Of a stretch of DNA of 64,000 nt, positions 45,726 to 57,250 are shown one piece after another. The DNA comes from Muricea muricata. Taxonomy: Eukaryota > Cnidaria > Anthozoa > Malacalcyonacea > Plexauridae. The number at the start of each line of letters is the position of its first letter. Position 1 is the first letter of the stretch. Under the pieces are notes generated by a model. The model saw only the letters and a list, made by a program, of their open reading frames with translations, did not search any database and was not told the origin of the DNA. Made by a program: the position numbers and the translations under genes. The stretch is taken from assembly GCA_963855995.1 (NCBI GenBank), contig OY979718.1, positions 46,845,559-46,909,558 of the forward strand, read 5' to 3'.

Positions 45726-47039
45726 ATGGCAACAGCTCAGAACTTAACAGGTTATGGGCCCAGGAAAGGACTAGTCTTCAATGGAGACGAAAGTAAATTC
45801 GAGTTGTGGGAAGTGAAGTTTTTGGGGCACATGAGACTCCAAAAGCTTTACGATATATTTATTCCTAGCCCCAGTGAAAAGGAGCTAGATGCAGCAAAGA
45901 ATGCGGACGCATTTGCTGAATTGGTCCAATGCCTGGATGACAGAAGTTTATCTCTCATAATTAGAGAAGCAAAAGATGACGGCAGAAAAGCCCTGGCTGT
46001 TCTTAGAGAACACTATCAAGGTAAAGGGAAACCAAGGATCATTGCTTTATACACAGAACTGGCAGAAAACGAAACGGCAACAGATTACATCATCCGCGCA
46101 GAAACTGCTGCAACAGCACTGAGGGCCGCTGAAGAAGTGATCAGCGATGGGTTGCTGGTCGCAATGGCACTAAAAGGCTTACCAAGCACGTATAAAACGT
46201 TTTCCACGGTCGTGATACAGAGAGAAAAGCCGATGACCTTCGCTGAGTTCAAGACGGCATTACGCAATTACGAGGAAAACGAAAAATGCGGCAAAGCAGC
46301 AGATAAAGATAACGTGATGAACGTGAGACAGAAATTCGACGGAAAATGCTTCACGTGCGAGAAGAAGGGGCACAAAAGTTCAGAATGTTGGATGAAAACC
46401 GAGAAATGGTGTACTTTGTGTAAGACTAAGACACACAGCACGAAGGACTGCAGAAAAAGAAAAGATGGCGCGAGGCTGGCGGCGGAGAAACGTGAGGATT
46501 CAAGAACATTTGTATTTGGACTGAAAGATAAAGGAAACAACCAAAATCGAGGTGAGATCAATCCAAACTTATTGATAGATACTGGAGCGACGAGTCATAT
46601 AATTACCGATAGATCAATGTTTTTGAACTTTGACGAACAATTTGACCCTAGTAATCATTTCATTGAATTAGCTGATGGCAGTAAAGCCAATGTAGTTGTA
46701 GGACGTGGTAATGCTAAAGTTAAATTGTACGATATAAATGGTAGCGCACAAGATGTAATGTTAAATAACGCGCTATATATACCATCATATAAGCAAAATA
46801 TTTTATCTGTACCTGCAGCCGTAAATGGGGGGGCTTCCATTAATTTAGACCAACAGGTAAGTCAGTATAAGGACGCCAATGGTAAGCTGTTTGACATAGA
46901 GCAGAGAGGTCGTTTATATTACTTAAATAGCTTATCTTCATCTAAAAATAGCGCTTCCTCAGTCATGGAGTGGCACAAGATTTTAGGCCATTGTAATTTG
47001 AAGGATGTACGAAATGAATGGCAACAGCTCAGAACTTAA
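45726..47039 (+). CDS. Ty1/Copia gag-protease-GAG_pre-integrase, truncated polyprotein
   Basis: A 437-codon frame without internal stops. Residues 1-200 are the Copia gag (UBN2-type) region: LVFNGDESKFELWEVKFLGH, then LREHYQGKGKPRIIALYTEL. Two CCHC knuckles follow at about 207-222 (CFTCEKKGHKSSEC) and 228-243 (CTLCKTKTHSTKDC). The protease active site is at about 281 (LLIDTGATSHIITD). The frame ends in the GAG_pre-integrase motif MEWHKILGHCNLKDV. Integrase, RT and RNase H are absent: after 47015 the sequence repeats the first 26 bases around the gag start and stops. An intact Copia polyprotein is roughly three times longer. The intact frame suggests a recent insertion. The role in a full element is particle formation and polyprotein cleavage. 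Confidence 0.92.
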   Translation: MATAQNLTGYGPRKGLVFNGDESKFELWEVKFLGHMRLQKLYDIFIPSPSEKELDAAKNADAFAELVQCLDDRSLSLIIREAKDDGRKALAVLREHYQGKGKPRIIALYTELAENETATDYIIRAETAATALRAAEEVISDGLLVAMALKGLPSTYKTFSTVVIQREKPMTFAEFKTALRNYEENEKCGKAADKDNVMNVRQKFDGKCFTCEKKGHKSSECWMKTEKWCTLCKTKTHSTKDCRKRKDGARLAAEKREDSRTFVFGLKDKGNNQNRGEINPNLLIDTGATSHIITDRSMFLNFDEQFDPSNHFIELADGSKANVVVGRGNAKVKLYDINGSAQDVMLNNALYIPSYKQNILSVPAAVNGGASINLDQQVSQYKDANGKLFDIEQRGRLYYLNSLSSSKNSASSVMEWHKILGHCNLKDVRNEWQQLRT

Positions 47040-47344
47040 CACATTTCAACAGATCTTTCGCAAAAAGTTCATTCTCGGCAATATATTGCCCCCATCACAG
47101 AACAAGTCCTCAATTGACTGATGAAATCCATTTGTCAAAAGCCATATTTTGTAGTTTTGCTAGCCTACGCGTTTTGCCAGAGGAAACCCTCCTCTGAACA
47201 CTATTGAAGGGCATTTTTGTGAGCCATGATTGGCTAATACTTTTTCATAGGAAATGCTTGATTTTGGTGCCATAAAATGTGATTTGCTCTGCCACCAAGA
47301 GGCATTATTCTTAATGAAGATGTGGAATAGTTATAAAATACTTG

Positions 47345-47405
47345 GCCAGCTTATAACCCTAACCTAAACTCTAAACCAAACCCTAACACTTACCCTAACT
47401 CTATG
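47345..47405. repeat. Degenerate CCCTAA-like tract
   Basis: AACCCTAACCTAAACTC, AAACCAAACCCTAACAC and TTACCCTAACTC occur in close succession. This is telomere-like but irregular, similar to the MITE cores at 12.9, 29.6 and 32.7 kb. Confidence 0.5.
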
Positions 47406-47817
47406 CATGACCAGGTATGGTATCTATCAATAACTGTACAGAAAATGTTCCATGAAATTAGAATAGATTTTATTCTGGCAAACTGTGTGACTCAATTACT
47501 CAAATAGAGTAAATATCTTCGAGGCCTTTAAGACGCCGTTACACCATGCAACTTGTCTAACAACTTGGAATTTTGTTGAGACAAAAGTCGCAAGACACAT
47601 GCCTAACAATCATAAAGTCATGCAACTTTTTTATTGCAAGAAGCATTCCATGAAGTAGAAAAACTGGTTCTACTTTTCACAACGATTTGCTGCAACACAT
47701 ATTTGAGCAATTTGTCACACAATATTTCTATTGAAAAGCCGACATAACCTTTTTATTTAAAAACAGATCCCAGGTTCTGCTGAGATTGATAGGGCACCAT
47801 GTTCCACTTCTGAGTGG

Positions 47818-49340
47818 CCCTACTTTCTACTCCACAGATATAGTAGGCCCTAGATAGTCATGGCATACCTATAGCACAGGTGTTACATATATGATGAATC
47901 CAAGATCGCATCGTCAACCGGGCAAAAAACTTGGGAGTCCCAGTACAAGAAGCAAAGTTGTGGACATTTCTGATGGTTTAACTGCTGCTGTTCAACTGGA
48001 CTTTTTTAGATAGATTACTATTCCAGAGGTTTTGAACGTAAAATGAGAAGTGTGGGCTTGATTCTTATAAAGTTATCGTAAACCATGCTTATTATGGATG
48101 TTTTAGATGTGAACTGAAGAGCAGTTGCCAATTTGAGCATTATTTAGATTTTTCCTTAGTATTAAACGTTAAATTGAGTATCTGCACAAAATTTAATTTT
48201 CCTTCAGTACATGTCACTACAAGTTTTCCAGGATGCATAATGATTTACTTTGATTTTAGATAAGCCCAATAATAGACATGCAGCAATAGCTGTTGTGTGC
48301 TTGAAAGAATGTGAATGTGATATTTATTACAAATAAAAATTGATACCTAGCAAAAGTAAATTTTACAAGTTGTACCAGCTTAAGCATCTATTGCAGTTCT
48401 GAAGCATGCCTGATTTTATAATATATTGTCCTACCAAAACTGCCTTTACATTAATTCCCATGCACACATTTACAAGCATAATTTATATAATGTCTTGTTA
48501 ACAAGCTTGCAGGAGCTTTATCAAATCACAGTATTTCACAAGTTGTTTTCATCTTTGCAACACATTTGTCACAGGCACAACTGGTTGACAAATTGTGAGA
48601 TTTTTGTGCGTAAATTCCAATATTGTAATTAATTTTGAGTAAAATCAGAATCACTTTGGCAACCAGCAATTTGTATTTTCAACTTTACCAAGCTGTCCAT
48701 CTATTTTCTGAATTTTGATGACACAAAACCTAATTTTGATGGAGTTATTCTTGTCTTGTACACCTATTACAATATTATGAGTCGCTAAAACTAAGCAGGC
48801 CTGCTCAGATAAAAAGCAACCCATGAAAACATGGGTTTCTTTCATACATGTACTTATTTCATTTGCTGTTATATTTGCATTACTTTGTCAGCAGATTTTA
48901 CACAATCAGGAATTTTACACTTTTAATACTGTGGTCTGTACTCCAGTAATTATATATGACATACATATGCCATAAAAACACATTTATACTAGCTGGCATA
49001 CATAGCTGATGAATATGAATAACTTAACGCAATAACACACAATATTTTTTAAAAAATTCGACACCAACTTTCCAATTCACATCTAAAACATCCACAATAA
49101 ACACCATTTCCAAAATATATGGGATGGATCACTAGTTTTTTGCTGGTTGACGACACCATCTTGGATCCATCATGTATGATGGATACATGTGACACCTGCG
49201 CCAAAGAGCTAGTAGAGGACGAATCATCACGACAGCACCTTACGCTTTTTTAACTGAAGTTGCACCTCTTAATAGTCTCTACTCTTTGCCTGCACTAGGT
49301 ATTCGTTGGCTATCTAGGGCCTGCTATATCTTTAGTATGG
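47818..49340. mobile_element. Inverted-repeat element of about 1.5 kb
   Basis: The left arm (about 47818-48120) pairs with the right arm (about 49080-49340). Shared words include ATAGTAGGCCCTAGATAG / CTATCTAGGGCCTGCTAT, GCACAGGTGT / ACACCTGCGC, CGTCAACC / GGTTGACG and TGGATGTTTTAGATGTGAA / TTCACATCTAAAACATCCA. The ~950-bp interior holds short open frames of no known family. A long-TIR, non-autonomous DNA transposon is inferred. No target duplication was found. Confidence 0.6.
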
Positions 49341-50298
49341 CCCATTCCCAATACCGGTACTGTGAATAAACTAAAATATAATTTTGTGGAAACACCACAT
49401 AAATTTATGATCACAAGCTTACAAGCTTACGGACCGAAAGCTTTGCAATGATAAATTTATATGGTGTTTCCAAAAATTACATTTTAACTTGATATTCACC
49501 ATGCAAATGTACAAGGAACTTAAAATTAAACTACATAATAAAATTTGAAGGCCATTTTTGAAGATCTAAATCTATAGAACTGTCTGAGCACTTTTCAACA
49601 ATCTTGGCAGTTAAGATCCGACTATGTATTTGCAGTGCATTTCATGGCATTATTATCAGTCAATTATAAATTTCAGCCAAAAACTGTAGCCTTTATTTTG
49701 AAAAGTGATCATTCATTCTTGCAAGCATGGTAGTACTAATACCGGGGGGATGCTGGTTTAGGGCAATGGCTAGGAACATGGTGCCCATGACGAATCATCA
49801 CGGCAGCACCTTACGCTTTTTTAACTGATGTTGCACCTCTTTGTAGTCTCTACTCTTTGCCTGTGCTAGGTATTCGTTGGCTATCTAGGGCCTACTATAT
49901 CTACAATATGGCTTATTCCCAATACTATGAATAAACTAAAATAAATTTTGTGGGAACTCCACATAAATTTATTATCACAAAGCTTACAGACTGAAAGCTT
50001 TGCAACAATAAATTTATGTGGTGTTTCAAAAAATTACATTTTAACTTGATATTCACCATGCAAATGTACAAGGAACTTAAAATTAAACTACATAACAAAA
50101 TTTGAAGGTCATTTAGGAAGATCCAAATCTATAAAACTGTCTGAGCACTTTTCAACAATCTTTGCAATTAAGATCCAACTATGTATTTGCAGCGCACTTC
50201 ACGGCATCATTATAAGTCAACTATAAATTTCAGCCAAAAACTGTAGCCTTTATTTTGAAAAGCGATCATTCACTTTTGCAAGCATGGATAGTACAAAC
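49218..50298 (+). repeat. Tandem duplication, two copies of about 510 bp
   Basis: 49218-49738 (starts GACGAATCATCACGACAGCA) and 49788-50298 (starts GACGAATCATCACGGCAGCA) are direct repeats, judged over 90% identical by eye. They end together at CTTTTGCAAGCATGG / CTTGCAAGCATGG. Each copy contains a hairpin, ACACCACATAAATTTAT..ATAAATTTATGTGGTGT. The first copy overlaps the right arm of the 47818-49340 element. Confidence 0.85.
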
Positions 50299-50469
50299 TT
50301 TACACTCAAATATTGTAATTAATACCCGCCCGATTTTGCAAAAATCTATTTCTATGAGCACGCTAAGTACTTCGGTACAAGTACTGACAAAAAATAAACC
50401 ATATTACCTTAAAACAAATCTAGGATTGATGAAAATTGGAGGTGAACATTTGTCAGCAACTCAGCACTC

Positions 50470-50590
50470 AGCCACAGATCAGAGATATACAGATAGGGAA
50501 CTCGCACTCAATAACCTCAATTTTTGTGTCCCCGCGCTCACGTCATTCCACGCGCCACGCAAATTGCTCTGGCAAGTGTCGTTCGTCGTG
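50470..50590. promoter_or_regulatory. Shared 5' module, plus-strand copy
   Basis: Contains (minus strand) CTCTGATCTGTGGCTGAGTG, the complement of a block also found at 53370-53475 in opposite orientation. Shared words are CAGATAGGGAACTCGC and GCTCTGGCAAGTGT, 75 to 95 bp apart. Each copy lies upstream of a candidate start codon (50781 plus and 53260 minus) and the two face each other. Confidence 0.45.
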
Positions 50591-50780
50591 TTTTCAGTCA
50601 AAAGCATAGGGAAAACGCCGTTCGAAAGTACAAAAATAAATATTTTTGCGAAGTTGCTCCACCGATCTTCATTTTGGGATTCAAATTTGAAAGGTAAATA
50701 GTAAGTGGTTATTTTTATGTAATAAGATGTACATTTATGGGCTAAATACGAAGAATAAAATAATATAAACTTTGCACCGC

Positions 50781-51555
50781 ATGGCCATATTTTACAATCT
50801 CGGTGCTTGTGAAGTTCTGCCGCATCACCCAGGAGAATCCGATGTCCATTTCGATAAATTAATGGTAAAAGTACTACTTTCCTGTCTTTTAAATTAGTAA
50901 GAAAGCATAGGTGTTGATTTGAAAACAATAGCAATTGAATTTGATCGATTCTTTTGGTGGTTTTGAGGAAGACAGGTCAAACCATTAATTAGTAGCCCAT
51001 TATGTTCTGTTAATCCTTAAACACACTACTGTACCTAGACCTATGGTACAGTACGTTAGCATTTTACTCTAATTTTTACTGATTTTACAATAATTTTACT
51101 GATTTTGTCATACTGGTGATTTATACTTGTGAAGTGATATGGTATAATATTTTGGCCACAAATGTTGAACCACAGCATATCCCTGTCAACTTTCTCTGAT
51201 AAACACTGATGATTTGACATGAAATCTACTTTGTATGAATAATATATGCTATTTGAGTTTAACATGTATGACTCGGTATGCAAACTATACATGCAAGATC
51301 AGACATAAAATGTATATGTTTAAATTTAGTTAATCTCAAGCAATCTCAATATTTATAAAATCAATTTAAAATTTGATGTCTCATTGGAACCAAGTCATAA
51401 ATGTTGAACCTTCATGTATTTTCTACTTTTCTTCTTCTTTGAACATAGCTCCTGGTTCCCAAACTTCAGAGTGTAATACACACCAACAGTCCAGGCAGGC
51501 AAAGACACTTGTGAAGACAAATTTTGTACACGCAATGCAAGATTACTACATTTAA
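50781..51555 (+). CDS. Candidate small gene, two exons seen
   Basis: Exon 50781-50864 encodes MAIFYNLGACEVLPHHPGES then DVHFDKLM, with donor ATG|GTAAAA. A later exon 51449-51555 (acceptor TTTGAACATAG) encodes PGSQTSECNTHQQSRQAKTL then VKTNFVHAMQDYYI and a stop. Their phases (0 out, 1 in) do not join directly, so an exon between is missing or one call is wrong. No family recognised. Confidence 0.33.
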
Positions 51556-52407
51556 AAATGTATACTACAGATGCTACTGTACAGTGTAATTAAGGTTTAA
51601 AAATACAAAGTTTGTTTTGATAAATGTTTATTTATTCCACATTTATATAAAGTGCTTAATATATTAATAAATTATTAAAAAAACTAAATATGTATTCAAT
51701 GTCAATGAACATTACATTCTCACACACACACACATTATTACATTCTCAATGTCTAATACAAACTCACTCCAAATCAGGCAATAGACCCCACATGCTGTCA
51801 TGAAAATTACTAGATAAAAAAGCAGCCAATGATCCAATGTTTACTTTTACAGTTATCTGGATATAAAATTTTAAATACTATGGATAAATGCATTGTTCCT
51901 TTCTTTGATGAGAAATTTTCTATTTACAGGGAAGCCCTATTAAAGTGCAAAACTCTTCCTTGGGGGGCTGGGCTGCTTTTTTTAAACCTTTGATTAAACC
52001 AGCACAGTCTGAAGGCATGTTTATATAATCTTGTGTTTACTCCTTGAGCCACTCTGGCAAGGTAAAATTGTATAAACATAATACTATTGTAGCAACTGCC
52101 AGGCAAGTGTTTACACAGAAAAATTTTGAACTTATCTCACTCAGTAGCAGGGTTGCCAGATTGCATGCATAAATTAGCCAAACTTTTAACAATGCTCTTT
52201 GTTTTTCATAGTTTTTGCCTTTTGTTTTCTTTGTTTTTGTGACAGCACTAATGATGGTTTGGCTTAATTATTCAAGAAATCTGGCAACCCTGCTCAGTTG
52301 GGTGCCTAGTAGGTCCCACTCTCAGGGGGTGCAGCATCTCTATTGATGTAACTAGAGATTATATACTTATGTAAAATTGGTAGGCATTCCAATAATTAAC
52401 AATTGGC

Positions 52408-52496
52408 AAGGTGATTACAAGCCTATATTCACTGAGTCGAAGGCGAAGTGAATATAGGCTTTTTGGCTCAGTGAATATAGGCTTGTAATCACCTCG
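52408..52496. repeat. Palindrome with internal CCTATATTCACTGAG words
   Basis: AGGTGATTACAAGCCTATAT pairs with ATATAGGCTTGTAATCACCT. The loop contains GTCGAAGGCGAAGTGAATAT, and the right flank TCGCCTTCGGC recalls the 13.3-kb palindrome. Confidence 0.85.
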
Positions 52497-53107
52497 CCTT
52501 CGGCAACTAATTCTTTTAGTATAAATTTCGGGCGGTTACAAATAATAATCAACACAACTCTATAAAAGTTCACTTCAAATTTATTACTGTATAAAAGGCA
52601 AAAAGCTATAGTCACTGACCAGTGACTGTCACTTCAGAAACAGTGGACCTTGACAAATTAGAGTGGAGGAAAATCAATAGCTACCTGGAAATTTATACTA
52701 AAATCAAATAGTTTTCCACAATCAAGTGAAAAAATTAACCATAGTTGTATGATCCTGTATCTAATTCACTGTAACTGAAAGAATAATGCAGTCTAACAGG
52801 ATTGATTGGCAATCTAGAAAAATAAAATATAAAACAGTCTAGGTTAATACTCATATTTACAGTAACTGTGGATGCTGCATCCCAATCACCATTGACCAAT
52901 GCACTGTTCTAAGCCTAGAGGAATCATATAAGTTAAATAAAGTCTACATGTCTTGCTCCATGGCACCGTTTGTGAATGTTGATGTTCATTTTGTTTTTTC
53001 ATGTCCTTGATCTATAAAAGTGCTTAAATACCCTTTGATACAACATTGCATTTCACAAAAATATATTGATAATTTCATATATACGAGCTGGTGCAAAAAA
53101 AACTTAC

Positions 53108-53260
53108 ATTTAAGCCAAATTCCAACTCGAGTTCAGAGTACTGAATCGAATCTTCAGATTGCCTGAGAATTCTCACTCCTGCGGGATTTCTTTTCTCATT
53201 TTCGCCTCTAAAAAGGGTATTCGTTGAATTCCTTCTTGCTAAGAACACGCAGTGTGCCAT
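53108..53260 (-). CDS. Candidate first coding exon, minus strand
   Basis: The ATG at 53260 opens MAHCVFLARRNSTNTLFRGE, then NEKRNPAGVRILRQSEDSIQ, then YSELELEFGLN, ending at a consensus donor AAAT|GTAAGT in phase 0. A possible next acceptor (TTTTTCTAG, about 52824) leads to IANQSC and a stop in that phase, which would give a 57-residue protein, or to an open 24-codon stretch in another phase. It sits downstream of the shared 5' module. No known domain. Confidence 0.35.
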
Positions 53261-53369
53261 TTATCAGTAAAATTCGTCCAGAAAATAAAGATCGATCGGT
53301 TATTGCGCCTAAAATCGCCGTTTAATTGCCAAAATTTTGCATTTCCCCATCTTTTTCCTAATAAAAAAT

Positions 53370-53475
53370 GTGCATTACACTTGCCAGAGCATAGCGCATG
53401 CGCATTAAAAGTGGGGACATGATTTCCCGCGAGTTCCCTATCTGTGTATATCTTATCTGTGACTCAGCGCATTGG
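53370..53475. promoter_or_regulatory. Shared 5' module, minus-strand copy
   Basis: Minus-strand text CAGATAGGGAACTCGCGGGA and GCTCTGGCAAGTGTAATGC matches the module at 50470-50590 in inverted orientation. It is about 110 bp upstream of the ATG at 53260. Whether this is a promoter, a 5' UTR or a terminal repeat is undecided. Confidence 0.45.
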
Positions 53476-54104
53476 CGCATTGAATTCGAAAATTTAAAAC
53501 AAGTTCGGGAAAAGTTCGAGCAGTGTCGGAAACCGAAGAATACCGAAATATACCACATTGTATCGACATATTCCGAGCAAGTTTTGGCCCACAGCAGCAG
53601 TCATAGTATAAAATTCGTCTTTTAATAGCAAAAAAATTATATCATGTAATTATAAATTATTTACAGTAATCCAGGAGATACATAATCATCTGAGGGAGGT
53701 AACACTCTCAGGACTTCGAGTGGAACAGGAATCTAACCTGAAGACCGCAGATCATTAAAACTCACTATCACTACTTTCACCTGTTCCAAGCTATACACAG
53801 GCCCTGCTATACACGAGCATCAAAACTTCTCATGAATCAATATCATTTATTAACCAAAGTAAAAAACAAAAACAATTGTTTTTGCTAAAGAGCGATATTG
53901 TAAAATTGAAAAATTGCTAAATTGAAAAATTGGCAACAAGTTTCTAGTCTGACAACTGATATAGATGCATTGTCAACGATGGAGAGTTTTTATGTGGGTG
54001 GGTGGGGGGCTTTTATGATCATGCATGAAACAAGAATGCATGAGAATTATGATCTAAAATGGTCCCAAATATGGCCGCTCTTTTTTTGTTTTTTATAGAG
54101 GGAA

Positions 54105-54262
54105 ACCGGAAGACCCAGAGGAAAACCCTCTTCTTTCTCTTCTACTCTTTTTGTCTTTTTTTTTCTTCTCTCTCCTTAACAAAAAAGAAAAAAGAGAATA
54201 AGAAATAAAAAAGAAAATAGGAAAGAGGAAAATAGAAAAAAAGAGAACAGAAAAAGAATACC
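54105..54262. repeat. Polypyrimidine tract joined to polypurine tract
   Basis: About 50 nt almost pure C/T (54128-54177) are followed after TTAAC by about 80 nt almost pure A/G. The mirror arrangement allows hairpin or triplex structures. Confidence 0.8.
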
Positions 54263-54294
54263 TTTTTTCAACTGTCAACAAGTCTCATTTTTTG

Positions 54295-54515
54295 GGGGTT
54301 TTTTCGGCACCGCCATTTTTTATTTTTTCGCGATCTGACACCGCCATTTTGTGTTTACGACAATCTGACACGGCTAGTTTCTTATTTTCGACAATCCGAC
54401 ACCGCTATTTTCTTTTGTTCTAATTCAGGCCCCGCAATTTTGTGTTCACGACAATCCGACACGGCTAGTTTCTTATTTTCGGATATGCGACACCGCAATT
54501 TTCTGTGTGTGTGTT
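54295..54515. repeat. Tandem repeat with GACACCGCNATTTT units
   Basis: Irregular units of about 33-36 bp: GGCACCGCCATTTTT, GACACCGCCATTTTGTG, GACACGGCTAGTTTCTTATT, GACACCGCTATTTTC, GGCCCCGCAATTTTGTG, GACACGGCTAGTTTCTTATT again, GACACCGCAATTTTC. They alternate in two variants. The flanking region (54516-56072) shows no gene. Confidence 0.75.
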
Positions 54516-56411
54516 TTTAATCTAATAATTCCTATTGTCTGATGCCCATGGTCTGTATATCTAGATCTGTTTCAGACGATGAACTTTTCATTAATATGTG
54601 CCGAACATAATACAGATGAATTATATCCCTTATTCTAACTTATCTACATTAAGTTTGCGCATAGAAAGTTCGACGTTTGAAACAACCTCAACGTCCTAAG
54701 TTAGTATTTTTGATAGTGGAAGATCCGAACTATGCAAAGCTTTGTTCCCATTTAGCCATAACTGTCTTGAACAAAAGTAGTTAACCATAGCGAACACGCA
54801 CAAAACGAGATATCTTCAAATTAGTTTCAGTTAGAAAAAAAGGTGGCCATGACTGGATGTTAAGACTAAATGAAACAAGCTTAAATCTGAAGTCTTACAT
54901 TTTATAGTCCAAAACCTGACTGATCTTATATTAGTTCTACCTAATCACCTGACGATGAAATGTCGTTGAGACATGCACCTAAACTGAAGCAACGTTAGTA
55001 CCCAACTGAATTGGGACTTAAGGGTTGGGGGCCCCAACCATGGGGGCCCTGTCCATACGTTACGATCAAAAGACGTCCACTAACCCTTCTGTGTCCAACA
55101 CTCGCTTACACCTGAAACTTACTCCTAGGTACCATTTGTACCGCTTACGATAATATCCTAATTCATGCGCATGCACTGAAACTCCAAAATATTAGAAGTT
55201 AAAGCTGAATAAAGTAAATTAGTTTTCAAGAAATATCGTACCTTCAAGTGTAATCAACAATAACTTTTTGCTTTTTTATAAAAAATAAAAGTTATAGACC
55301 GGAACAGATGTTGAAATTATTCAGCTCTAACTTTCACCACCAAGATTCTTTAAGAAGAAAGCTGTACACTAAAAGATATATACAACTACCTGTAACTTCC
55401 CGGCGAAGGACCTCTTCTTCGAACCTTCTTTTACATTTCCAAGTAGCTGTATCGCTCTCAATGTACAGCACTCTTCCCTAGCTTTTAAAATATTTTTGAT
55501 TCCTCGCAGATTTTTTAAATTTTCTTAAACCTTTCCCTTTGAACCCTCTATACAACTTTTCTTCACCTTATACACTCATGTACTTAACTTTCGTTTCATT
55601 TCGGTTATTGGTTTAAAAGACAACGTATATACAGACCCATACTCGCAAGATCATGCAATAAAGGCATTATCTTCGTATTTCACTTTTTTGGTTTGTGGAG
55701 AGGTCATATCATATATAAGATCGAGGCATTCAAGCTGATTGCTACTTGTCTGGATCAAAACTGTTATGTATAGTGAAAACGATATTGATGTTTATATATA
55801 TATCCTGTTTCTTTGTGTTATTTTTCAACTCAAGAAAGAATTCCACATCATATAGTTATACAAAGTTTTTCATCACTGGACAAAACCAAATATAGTATAA
55901 ACTTATCTCCAACGAACCTTATATAAACCATTTCTAACAATCGTTTAATCCATGCATATACATTGCTTGCCATAGTTAACGTTTAGTTTTGTCAACATAA
56001 AGCCAACAAATTTCACTTTTTTATCCGTAAAAATGGATTTCTGAAAATTCAATCACAAGGAAATCATGTTCGGTGTTCGTTTATGTAAAAAAGATTCAGT
56101 TTTATGTGAAGAAAAGAAAAAAGATGGGGCATAGATTACACTTGTTTAAAGGGTTTTTAATGCCAAACATTAAAACATATGAATGCTGTTCAGCTGATAC
56201 ATACACATTTTTTTATAAAAAGTTAATGGATATATGCTTTATCATCGGAGGTCCGCCCCAATTTGGCTTGGTTTCCCGGCGCGCACGTATCGTTTCTTTT
56301 ACTTCATTTCATTTCGCTTTCGTCGACTGTTTTAATTGTATGTGTTCTGTATTGTTTGTGCAGAATATGCTAATATTTAACAATTATTGGATGAGGCTGA
56401 GCGTACGCGTG

Positions 56412-56505
56412 ATATCAAGATTTATCCAGACCAAGGTCAAAGTTATCTGCCGAAGCAAAGCTGAGGCAGATAACCTTGACCGAGATCTGGATAAATCTTG
56501 ATACC
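56412..56505. repeat. Palindrome of about 94 bp
   Basis: ATCAAGATTTATCCAG pairs with CTGGATAAATCTTGAT, and AAGGTCAAAGTTATCTGCC with GGCAGATAACCTTGACC, around AAGCAAAGCTGA. It forms the 3' part of a long plus-strand frame (56073-56501), which I therefore doubt is a gene. Confidence 0.85.
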
Positions 56506-56935
56506 ATGCGAAAGCCGAATTCAATAATTGTTTTATTATACAATTCAGAAATAGTTGCGAATCTCGATGAAGACGCCATCACGGTCCCTGCACAGTGCAG
56601 ACAATTTTCAATGTCGTTGCAGGTGGCGTGACATTGAGAATTGTCTGTAGGCTATCAACCAATCAAAATTGAGATTATGCAAGCATTGTATAATAATACC
56701 AGTTATAATTTTGCCTATACCTATTGCATGTCCCTATATTAATGACGATAAATTGTGTTACAAAAAAATATGTGAGATAAATTTTGTTTTTGAGTTACGA
56801 TAAACTGCCTCAAAGGTATAGTGGAACTTATATTAGATAGACATGTTATTATATATACTATAGCTATATATGTATAGCATAGCTATTAACATAACATGCA
56901 TATGTGAATAGTAGTGTATGTATAGAGGATATATA

Positions 56936-57047
56936 TTACACGGTTGCGAGAAGATATGGATTGTATGTTTGAATGGCAAGAATTGGTGACTATATTATTC
57001 TTGACATGAGGACATAAACTCCATATCTTTGAGCTACCGTGTAATGT
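56936..57047. repeat. Inverted repeat of about 112 bp
   Basis: TTACACGGTTGCGAGAAGATATGGA pairs, with a few mismatches, to TCCATATCTTTGAGCTACCGTGTAA. The flanks are TA-rich. No coding content. Confidence 0.6.
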
Positions 57048-57250
57048 TCTATTTATTATATGGACCTTTAAAGTGACACAATAATACACAATGACGATAA
57101 AAATTAACGTTTTAAAAGTGAAAAACAGTTTTCTGTCCAAAACGGCAGACGCTAAAACCAGGTACAAAGCACAACATACCTCACAACATGTAAGAAAGAC
57201 TAATAAATACATTAAAAGTTTAAAATGTTTACTGGCATCGACTTGTTTCA

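Noticed and set aside
29220-47410. CCCTAA/TTAGGG-like tracts as interstitial telomere
   Set aside because: The tracts are short, irregular and mostly inside MITE cores, not tandem arrays.
50255-50934. Overlapping long frames of 148 codons (plus) and 151 codons (minus)
   Set aside because: They lie on opposite strands over the same DNA, overlap the tandem duplication and the shared 5' module, and match no family. The spliced plus-strand exon at 50781 explains part of the region better.
13319-52500. GCCTTCGGC words in separate palindromes as one conserved regulatory site
   Set aside because: Only two clear occurrences, in otherwise unrelated palindromes. Chance or a shared stem-loop style cannot be excluded.
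56073-56501. 142-codon plus-strand frame
   Set aside because: Composition is AT-driven, no domain is seen, and its last 30 codons are a palindrome (56412-56505).
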